Part shown: in pieces, positions 8,631 through 15,742 of the stretch
How the letters are laid out: each line of letters opens with the position of its first letter
Position numbering within the stretch: the stretch's first letter is position 1
Source of the DNA: Bacillota bacterium
Lineage (GTDB): Bacteria; Bacillota; Clostridia; Christensenellales; Aristaeellaceae
Assembly: GCA_023415715.1 (NCBI GenBank)
Contig: JAEZJP010000020.1
Location: forward strand, 10,569-74,568
DNA length: 64,000 nt
Reading direction: 5' to 3'
Notes under the pieces: model-generated
The model's input: the letters and a program-made list of their open reading frames with translations, nothing else
The model's database searches: none
What the model was told of the DNA's origin: nothing
Program-made: the position numbers and the translations under genes

Positions 8631-9547
8631 CAGCCGTCCCTCCCGTCACTGTAGTACACCCAATGCTTTGATGTGATACGGATGATGCCCGTCACGAAAA
8701 GGATGACGGTGAAGAGCACCCACGACAGCGCGCTGGCATAGCCCATGCGGAATTCCGTAAAGGCTTCCCGGTACAGCTTGATGCCGTACAGGAACGTGGC
8801 ACGGTTGGGGCCGCCGTTTGTCAGTACGAACGCAGTGGAAAACTCCTGGAAGCAGGTGACGGACTGCATGATGAGATTGAACAGAACGATGGGGGAGATC
8901 ATGGGCAGTGTTACCTTGAAAAAGGTGCGAAGCCTGCCGCTGCCATCGATGCGCGCCGCTTCATAAAGATCCTTGGGCACGTTCTTCAGCGCTGCGAGGA
9001 ACAATACCATCGAGGAGCCGAACTGCCAGATGGGGATGATGCTGATGGTCCATAGCGCCACTTTGGGATTGCCCAGCCAGTTCACAGTGGAAAGACCCAC
9101 CGATTCCAAAATGCTGTTGACAAGGCCGGCCTTCTGAAACAAAAAGCGCCATACAATGGAGATGGCCACGCTGGCGCCGAAAATGGAAGGCAGGTAATAG
9201 GCAGTACGGAAAAAGTTGATGCCTTTCATTTCCACGTTCATGGCTAGGGCGATCAAAAGCGCGAACAGCACCCGGCCCGGCACGGCCACCAGTACGTAAT
9301 TCAGCGTGACCGAGCAGATTTTCCAAAAATCACGGTCCGAGGTGAACATGTAGATATAGTTTTGGAGGCCCACAAAACTCGTTTGGGCGGCCATGCTTTT
9401 GTCTGTAAAGGACAGCACAAAGGAGTATACGAAGGGGTATAGCTGGAAGACCGCAAACCCCGCCAGCCAGGGCAGGATGTACATCAGTCCCTTGTACCGC
9501 CGAATGCGGAGCTTTGCTCCCGGCACGGCGAGGGGTGTGGTTGTCAT
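8630..9547 (-). CDS. Sugar ABC transporter permease (MalF/UgpA type)
   Basis: 305 residues. A basic N-terminus leads into a first membrane segment (LMYILPWLAGFAVFQLYPF), typical of MsmF/UgpA permeases; six membrane segments follow. The EAA loop is EAARIDGSGRLRTFFKVTLP. An excellent ribosome site (CAGGAGGT) precedes the ATG. It is separated from the upstream binding-protein gene by 221 bases filled with hairpins (see 9568-9727). Confidence 0.95.
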   Translation of the reverse strand: MTTTPLAVPGAKLRIRRYKGLMYILPWLAGFAVFQLYPFVYSFVLSFTDKSMAAQTSFVGLQNYIYMFTSDRDFWKICSVTLNYVLVAVPGRVLFALLIALAMNVEMKGINFFRTAYYLPSIFGASVAISIVWRFLFQKAGLVNSILESVGLSTVNWLGNPKVALWTISIIPIWQFGSSMVLFLAALKNVPKDLYEAARIDGSGRLRTFFKVTLPMISPIVLFNLIMQSVTCFQEFSTAFVLTNGGPNRATFLYGIKLYREAFTEFRMGYASALSWVLFTVILFVTGIIRITSKHWVYYSDGRDG

Positions 9548-9567
9548 GCTTCATACCTCCTGAGGTT

Positions 9568-9727
9568 CGCGAAAATGGCTGCGCCATTTTCGCGAGATTG
9601 CACCTTTCACCTATGGACTGCGCCAATGGCCGGTGAAAGGTGTAAGGAATGCTTGCTCCGCAAGCCCCGCCCGATCGGCAAAGCCGATCGATACGATTTC
9701 AAACGAGGGGGACTGTGGTCCCCCTCG
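9568..9727. repeat. Array of five consecutive perfect hairpins
   Basis: Between the binding-protein stop and the first permease. Seen in order: CGCGAAAATGGC-tgc-GCCATTTTCGCG (9568-9594); CACCTTTCACC and GGTGAAAGGTG (9601-9611 and 9632-9642); GCTTG-ctccg-CAAGC (9651-9665); CGATCGGC-aaa-GCCGATCG (9672-9690); CGAGGGGGAC-tgtg-GTCCCCCTCG (9704-9727). All stems are perfect. In an mRNA of this operon these would protect the upstream binding-protein message or damp read-through into the permeases. The style matches 61698-61887. Confidence 0.85.
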
Positions 9728-9768
9728 TTGCTCCCTCTGGGATTGTTATTACGAAGTTTGGTACTCTA

Positions 9769-11064
9769 TCAGTTGCTCTTTTCCGCTGCCTGCTTCAGCT
9801 CGGCTACGCGCTCGGTCATGAGCTTCACGAATTGTTCCGCCGCCTGTTCCACGGTGTAGTCGCCGTAGTAGAGGCCGCTCAGAATGTCGTTTTCAATGGT
9901 CTCCAGCGTGGTGTTGGTGGAAATGATGTTCTGGCCGGCGCCGCCCTTGTGGGAGGAAGCCCAGTCTGCCACGGCCTTGGTATCGGCCTGCAGTTTGCCC
10001 TGTTCCGTCATGCGGGCAAGGGCGGTTTCGGTGGAGGGAACGGAGCGGACAAGGCCCAGGGTGTCGATGGCGTCCACATTGTTGAAGAAGAAGTTCACGA
10101 ATTTCAGCGCTTCTTCCGCATTGGGGGATTTCGCGTTCACTGCCAGCATGTTGGTAGGCCTGAGCACTATGCCGGTATTCTGAGCGTCATGGTTGCCGGG
10201 GGAGGGAATGGCCACTACCTGGCCTTCTGGCATGGAGCTTTTGGCTGCAGCTTCGCCGGAGGAGAAGTCAAGGATCATCATCACTTTTCCGTCCAGCCAT
10301 TCCGGGCTCTGGTAGGGGCCGTAGGTTCCGGTGGCTACAGTGACATCCAGGGGAACCAGAACGCCTTCCGCATAGCACTTCAGCACATACTCAAAGGCCT
10401 GCCTGGCGGCCTCGTAATCAAAGCCCAGGGTATAATCCGTGTTGACCAGGGGCTGTCCGGTAATATTAAACATGTAAGGCTCAAAGATGTAGCGGTTAAC
10501 GCTGCCGACCGCGAGGTACGCCTCGCTATCATACGCCTTCATTTTTTTGGCGTTTTCCAGCAGTTCGTCCCAGGACATCTGCTTAAGCTCGATCCCGGCG
10601 GCGTCAGCCAGCGTTTTATTGGCGTATACGATGGAGAAGTTAAGTCCTGTAGGCAGACCGATCAGTTCGCCTGTGGGGGCGGATACGCCGGCAAGCAGCC
10701 CTTGCGGGAACCCGCTCATGTCCACGGTGGTTTGCTTGCTGAAGTCCACAAAGTTGTTCATCTGTCCCCAGAAGGGCTGAAGGTAGGCGTAGTCGATCTG
10801 CATGATGTCGGGAGCCGCGTTGCCTGCCATTTGGGTGATCATTTTTTCCAGGTAGCCGTCAAAGCCGCCGTACTCGCCCTCAATGTGAACGCCTGGGTTT
10901 TGGGCCTCGTACATTTCGATCACTTTCAGCGTTGCCTCGTGGCGCTCATCGCCGCCCCACCAGGAAAAACGAAGGTTCACATCCGCCAGGCCGGAAAGGG
11001 GAAGGGCCAGAAGCATAAGAGCCGCCAGCATGAAGGACAGTACCTTGGGAAAAGATTTTTTCAT
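9769..11064 (-). CDS. Extracellular sugar-binding protein of an ABC importer
   Basis: 431 residues, first gene of the leftward operon, with AAGGAGGAGACGAC before the ATG. The N-terminus is a signal peptide (KKSFPK, hydrophobic core, ending near PLSGLADV). There is no Cys of a classical lipobox at the cleavage point. The body matches family 1 extracellular solute-binding proteins (NLRFSWWGGDERHEATLKVIEMYEAQNPG...). Divergent from the YesN/YesM pair, which probably controls it. Confidence 0.93.
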   Translation of the reverse strand: MKKSFPKVLSFMLAALMLLALPLSGLADVNLRFSWWGGDERHEATLKVIEMYEAQNPGVHIEGEYGGFDGYLEKMITQMAGNAAPDIMQIDYAYLQPFWGQMNNFVDFSKQTTVDMSGFPQGLLAGVSAPTGELIGLPTGLNFSIVYANKTLADAAGIELKQMSWDELLENAKKMKAYDSEAYLAVGSVNRYIFEPYMFNITGQPLVNTDYTLGFDYEAARQAFEYVLKCYAEGVLVPLDVTVATGTYGPYQSPEWLDGKVMMILDFSSGEAAAKSSMPEGQVVAIPSPGNHDAQNTGIVLRPTNMLAVNAKSPNAEEALKFVNFFFNNVDAIDTLGLVRSVPSTETALARMTEQGKLQADTKAVADWASSHKGGAGQNIISTNTTLETIENDILSGLYYGDYTVEQAAEQFVKLMTERVAELKQAAEKSN

Positions 11065-11293
11065 GTCGTCTCCTCCTTATTATTAATAGCAACACACCTG
11101 CTGAAAAAATCATAGCACAAATGCAACTTTCCGGAAGACTCAAAAATTACCCAGTAGGGATCAAAATGAAAGCTGGGGTTTCATTGTTTGATATATGTAT
11201 CATTTTTTGACCTTTGGAGGAATCATTTCTTTTCATGCCTGGGTTTTTGTGTTTAAATGAATGTATTGAAGCTTGAACCAGGGAGGCGCTGCC

Positions 11294-12031
11294 ATGTACA
11301 AGCTGATACTTGTGGAGGATGATTATCAGATCCGCAACGGCCTGAGCCGGTTTTTCCCATGGCGGCAGATCGGTTTTGAGCTCCAGCAAAGCTTTGAAAA
11401 CGGCAGGCAGGCGCTGGAATATGTAAGGGACAATCCTGTGGACGTGGTGCTCACCGATATCCGCATGCCGGTAATGGACGGGCTTACACTGGCGGAGGCG
11501 TTGAAAAAGGAACATATACCTTCCGCGGTGGTGGTGATCAGCGCCTACCGGGATTTTGAGTATGCCCGCCGGGCTATGAACCTTGGCATACGCCATTACA
11601 TGGTCAAATCCACCAAGTATGATGAACTGATAGACGTTTTCAAAAGCATCAAAAAGGAACTGGATGATTCAGCCGTCCAGGAGCTGGCCCCGCTCCCCAC
11701 GCATGAGGAGGATCACGGGGACAGGATCATTATGAAGATCACCCAGCATATTTTAAGCAACATGGCCAGCGCCAGCCTGCAGACGGCGGCGGCCCACGTG
11801 AATTTGAACCCCGTTTACCTTAGCCGCTATTTCAAGAGCAAGACCGGCACCCATTTCATCGACTATCTGATTAGCGTAAAGATGAAGCGCGCGGCCGAAC
11901 TATTGCAGGCCAAGGAAAACAAGATATCCAAGATCAGCGAGATGGTAGGATACAGCAATGAAAAAAACTTCTCCAGAGCGTTTAAAAAGCACTTTGGCGT
12001 CAGCCCTAACGAATACCGCAAACTGGTTTAA
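11294..12031 (+). CDS. YesN-like response regulator (REC + AraC helix-turn-helix)
   Basis: 245 residues from the ATG at 11294 behind CAGGGAGGCG; an in-frame start 21 bases earlier is less well placed. The receiver domain has D55 as phosphoacceptor in VLTDIRMPVMDG and a later VKSTKYDEL lysine segment. The last ~100 residues form an AraC-type double helix-turn-helix (AAAHVNLNPVYLSRYFKSKTG and ISEMVGYSNEKNFSRAFKKHFG). It lacks the long middle region of larger YesN proteins. Divergent from the binding-protein gene; probable activator of the importer. Confidence 0.95.
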   Translation: MYKLILVEDDYQIRNGLSRFFPWRQIGFELQQSFENGRQALEYVRDNPVDVVLTDIRMPVMDGLTLAEALKKEHIPSAVVVISAYRDFEYARRAMNLGIRHYMVKSTKYDELIDVFKSIKKELDDSAVQELAPLPTHEEDHGDRIIMKITQHILSNMASASLQTAAAHVNLNPVYLSRYFKSKTGTHFIDYLISVKMKRAAELLQAKENKISKISEMVGYSNEKNFSRAFKKHFGVSPNEYRKLV

Positions 12032-13877
12032 ACGCTTAAAGCGGCGGGGCATACACAACGTATCTGTTTCCGGACGGTTCTTCTGGCAAAGGCTTTTGAC
12101 GCTTTTGCCTGGGGCGCTTTTGCCGCTTCTGTTATTTGGCATCGTTATCATCGTGGTACTCCGGGGCAGCATTTCTGCCTGGACAGACGCCAACAACCGT
12201 AACCGCCTTTTGCAGACCCAGGACCAGATCGAATTGATCATAGGCGAAATGGATTCTTTGAATATCACCTTCAGTGTGAATTTTGATATCACCAGCATCC
12301 TCATGCGGTCCATGCTGCGGGAAAACTATAACAGCAGCCTGCAGGATGTGAACAAGCTGACCACCAACTACCTGATCCCCGCCGTGGCTGCAAGGCCTTA
12401 TGTGCACTCGCTGTATATCTACATGGATAACCCCTACGGGCGCTTTTTGACCGATACCGATTACCTGGTGACGCTGGATAAATTCTACGATACCTCCTGG
12501 TATGAAAGCTACCAGCGCCAGAAGGATCTGGACAGGCCCTTTGACAGTGATTTGCGGGAGCTTAAGAGGTATGCCTTTGAAAAGAAATCCACCCAGGTCA
12601 TCACGCTGTACAAGCGGTTTTTCCTTCAGGAGGGCGTGGTGGTTTTAAACCTTAACAAAAAGTATTTTGACAGCCAGCTTCAAAAGCAGGCAGCTTTCCA
12701 CGATCAGCAGCTTTTGGTGCTAAGTGCCGATGGGCAGATGCTGATGCAAAGCGCCGTGGATCCCGTTCCCACCGGGGAGGACATCACGGCCATTGCAGCC
12801 TATCCCGCCGATACGATCCCGGATTACAGGCTGAACGGAAACCATTATCAAATCACCCGCGTTACATCCGACCTGTACGGCTGGACATACCTGTCCATGA
12901 CGCCGCTTAAGGACTTATACGCGCTGCCCAATCAACTGGTGCTCATCATTTTCCTGGCCATGGTCCTCATGGCCGTTATCTGCCTGATTTATTCGGTGAT
13001 GTATGCCAAGCAGTCCCGTGACAGCATCATGAAGATATTTGCGCTTCTGGAGGCCATGGAGCGCCGTGAACCGCTGCCTGCCATTATGTCAAGGCATAAC
13101 GACGCCTACACCGACCTCATGCACAACATCATCAAAAACTTTGCCAGCCAGAATGAACTGAAGAATATGCTGGAACAAAAGAAAGTGGAAGCCAAGATGT
13201 TGGAGCTGACCGCTCTCAAGGCCCAGATCAATCCCCATTTCCTTTTCAATACGCTGCAATCCATCTACTGGCTGAGCTTTGAACGAATGGGCGGGCCTAA
13301 CGATGTAAGCACCATGATTGAAAATATGACCGACATCCTGCAATACAGCATGGATTCGGCGGACGACCTGGTGCCCCTCGCCATTGAAATCAAGAATACG
13401 CAGGAGTACATTTCCCTTCAGCATATGCGTTATCAGCAGCGCTTTATAGTTGTATGGGAGATCGACGATGACGCAAGGCCCTACTACACCATCAAGCTTT
13501 TGCTTCAGCCGCTGATCGAAAACGCCATACAGCATGGCATCAACTGGGATGTACGGGAGCAATTGCATATATCCATTCGCATCAAAATGGCGGAAGAACA
13601 CATCCATATTGTTGTGAAGGATGACGGTATGGGCATACCGCAGGAAAAACTGAATGCGCTTGTGCAGCAGCTGGAAATACAGGGCGAGGATGGGCATATC
13701 GGGCTTGCCAACTGCCACCGGCGGCTTCGCCTTACATTCGGTCCGGAGTACGGGCTGGAGCTGGAAAGCGAAAACGGGCTGCAAATATCTATCCGCCTGC
13801 CTAAGGTTGCCGGTGGCCCAGGGGTGGATACGGCAGGAAAAGGCTTGCAGCATGCCGCCGATGTGCCGCTGAATTAG
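11958..13877 (+). CDS. YesM-like sensor histidine kinase
   Basis: 639 residues if the ATG at 11958 is used; this overlaps the regulator gene by 74 bases, and no in-frame ATG, GTG or TTG exists between there and the first membrane segment (residues ~50-70). An extracytoplasmic sensing region follows, then a second membrane segment near 325-345, a HAMP-like linker, and the LytS/YesM-type kinase core with the phosphorylated His in AQINPHFLFNTLQ (about 427), the N box PLIENAIQHGI (about 518) and DDGMGIP. The regulator-before-kinase order is reversed from yesM-yesN. Confidence 0.92.
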   Translation: MKKTSPERLKSTLASALTNTANWFKRLKRRGIHNVSVSGRFFWQRLLTLLPGALLPLLLFGIVIIVVLRGSISAWTDANNRNRLLQTQDQIELIIGEMDSLNITFSVNFDITSILMRSMLRENYNSSLQDVNKLTTNYLIPAVAARPYVHSLYIYMDNPYGRFLTDTDYLVTLDKFYDTSWYESYQRQKDLDRPFDSDLRELKRYAFEKKSTQVITLYKRFFLQEGVVVLNLNKKYFDSQLQKQAAFHDQQLLVLSADGQMLMQSAVDPVPTGEDITAIAAYPADTIPDYRLNGNHYQITRVTSDLYGWTYLSMTPLKDLYALPNQLVLIIFLAMVLMAVICLIYSVMYAKQSRDSIMKIFALLEAMERREPLPAIMSRHNDAYTDLMHNIIKNFASQNELKNMLEQKKVEAKMLELTALKAQINPHFLFNTLQSIYWLSFERMGGPNDVSTMIENMTDILQYSMDSADDLVPLAIEIKNTQEYISLQHMRYQQRFIVVWEIDDDARPYYTIKLLLQPLIENAIQHGINWDVREQLHISIRIKMAEEHIHIVVKDDGMGIPQEKLNALVQQLEIQGEDGHIGLANCHRRLRLTFGPEYGLELESENGLQISIRLPKVAGGPGVDTAGKGLQHAADVPLN

Positions 13878-13934
13878 TCGGGATTTTACCTGAAAGCATA
13901 TATGCCATTTTGCGGACAGGATAGGGGGCGCGAA

Positions 13935-13990
13935 AGAAATCCTCCTGCTTGTTCCTTGAACCAATATATGGTACCATACAGGAGATTTCT
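13935..13990 (+). promoter_or_regulatory. Palindromic leader before xylulokinase
   Basis: AGAAATCCTCCTG (13935-13947) can pair with CAGGAGATTTCT (13979-13990) with one bulge. Inside lies a perfect 12-base palindrome TATGGTACCATA (13967-13978), which could be an operator. There is no T-run, so it is not an obvious terminator. Function is inferred only from symmetry and position. Confidence 0.35.
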
Positions 13991-14030
13991 GCGCGGAGAA
14001 TATTTGGCTCAGGCAAAGGGGTACTGTAAG

Positions 14031-15569
14031 ATGAAAAACCAATATCTGATCGGCATCGACATAGGAACATCCGGTGCAAAATGCATAATCATGGATCAAT
14101 ACGGCAGCGTTCTTGCATCCTCCACACAGGAGTATCCTTTGTACACGCCAAGGCCCGGATGGGCGGAGCAGAATCCCAAGGATTGGTGGGAGGCTGTGAA
14201 GCACGGCCTGAAGGATGTTTTATCAAAAGCCGGCGTTCCTGACGATCATTTGATGGGCGTCAGCTTTTCCGGACAGATGCATGGGCTGGTGGCGCTGGAC
14301 AAAGATGTTAAGGTCATCCGGCCGGCATTTTTATGGTGCGACCAGCGCAGCCAGCCTCAGTGCGACCGGCTGATCAATAAGGCCGGCGGGCTCGATCAGT
14401 TGCTTACTTATACAAACAATACCATGCTTTCCGGCTACACAGGGGGCAAGCTGTTATGGCTGCGCGAAGAGGAACCGGAAAATTTTGAAAAGATGCGTGT
14501 GTTCCTTTGCCCCAAGGATTACATCCGGTATCTTATCTGCGGGGAAACCGCCATGGATGTATCGGAAGCTTCCGGCACGGGCTTTTTCAATACCCGTGAC
14601 AGGGCCTGGTCTCAGGAACTGATCGCAATCGCAAACCTTCCCCGGAGCATTTTTCCGCCCGCCAAGGAATCCATTGATCTGGCAGGTTTCGTGACGCGGG
14701 AGGCTGCCAATCAAACAGGGCTGCCCGAAGGCCTCAAGGTGTATATGGGCGGCGGCGACGCGGTGATCCAGACCACGGGCTCCGGGCTGATAAAGCCGGG
14801 CAGGATCGGCGTGGTGATAGGCACCGCCGGGAACGTGTCCATGGGGCTGGATAAGTTTTACTTAAATCCCTCAGGAAGCCTTCAGATGTTCTGCAACAAC
14901 GCGCCGCATATGTATCACGCCTTTGGCTGCAATCTGACGGCGGGAGGCGCGTACCGCTGGTACCGGGATGCGCTGTGCGAGCATGATGTGGAATTGGCAG
15001 CCCGGACGGGCCGGAACGTTTATGAGGTGATGGGGGAGAGCGCGGAAAAAGCGCCGCCCGGTTCCAACGGCGTAATCTTCGTGCCTTACCTTTCCGGAGA
15101 GCGCTGTCCCTACCCTGATCCCAACGCCCGGGGCATGTTCTATGGGCTTACGCTGGGCACGCGGCGGTGCGACATCACCCGGTCTGTCATGGAGGGTGTT
15201 ACGTACGCTTTCAAGCAGGTGGCGGATATCATTTGTTCTTTCATTCCCGGCAGCGAAGTGATCGTATCCGGCGGCGGTTCCGCTTCGCCCCTGTGGCGGC
15301 AGATATTGGCGGATGTGTTTGACCTGCCAGTATATACGCTGTCGGCCTCAAGCGAAGGCGGCGCGTTCGGTGCCGCCATGGCAGCTGGGGTTGGCGCAGG
15401 CGTTTTCCGTGATTTTGACGAGGCGGTGTCCGTGCTGAAGGTGGAAACGGAAACAATACCCCATCCGCAAAACAGGGCAGCCTACCAGGATGGGTTTTCC
15501 ATGTACGCGCAAATGTACCATGCCATGAAGCCCGTTTTTGATAAGGGCGCATCGCTATTAGCACAATGA
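14031..15569 (+). CDS. xylB: Xylulokinase
   Basis: 512 residues from the ATG at 14031, next to AAAGGGG; upstream in-frame codons are unlikely to be coding. FGGY-family kinase: phosphate-1 motif GIDIGTSGAK (7-16), the xylulokinase signature SFSGQMHGLV with the substrate-site Met-His-Gly, WCDQRS, and the C-terminal SGGGSASPLWRQILADVF motif. It phosphorylates D-xylulose to xylulose 5-phosphate for the pentose phosphate pathway. Downstream of the sensor kinase; it may serve a pentose or sugar-acid route fed by the importer. A kinase for a related ketose is possible. Confidence 0.9.
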   Translation: MKNQYLIGIDIGTSGAKCIIMDQYGSVLASSTQEYPLYTPRPGWAEQNPKDWWEAVKHGLKDVLSKAGVPDDHLMGVSFSGQMHGLVALDKDVKVIRPAFLWCDQRSQPQCDRLINKAGGLDQLLTYTNNTMLSGYTGGKLLWLREEEPENFEKMRVFLCPKDYIRYLICGETAMDVSEASGTGFFNTRDRAWSQELIAIANLPRSIFPPAKESIDLAGFVTREAANQTGLPEGLKVYMGGGDAVIQTTGSGLIKPGRIGVVIGTAGNVSMGLDKFYLNPSGSLQMFCNNAPHMYHAFGCNLTAGGAYRWYRDALCEHDVELAARTGRNVYEVMGESAEKAPPGSNGVIFVPYLSGERCPYPDPNARGMFYGLTLGTRRCDITRSVMEGVTYAFKQVADIICSFIPGSEVIVSGGGSASPLWRQILADVFDLPVYTLSASSEGGAFGAAMAAGVGAGVFRDFDEAVSVLKVETETIPHPQNRAAYQDGFSMYAQMYHAMKPVFDKGASLLAQ

Positions 15570-15742
15570 GTTTTTACATGTTTAAATATCTATCTCTATG
15601 CAAGTCCATTGACATTTTTGGGCAGAATGGATATGATTAACTTATGTTCCATTGATTTACCATGTGTGCTTAAGGTGGCTTAAATTCAAAAAGGGAGTGC
15701 CATGCATTTGCTTATATGCTGCGTGGCAAGGGAGGAGTTTTC

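Noticed and set aside
9649..11115. 488-codon plus-strand frame
   Set aside because: Antisense to the sugar-binding protein gene, which has a signal peptide and ribosome site; long antisense frames are common in GC-rich coding DNA.
13089..14204. 371-codon minus-strand frame
   Set aside because: Antisense to the kinase and start of xylulokinase; composition fits a mirror of those genes.
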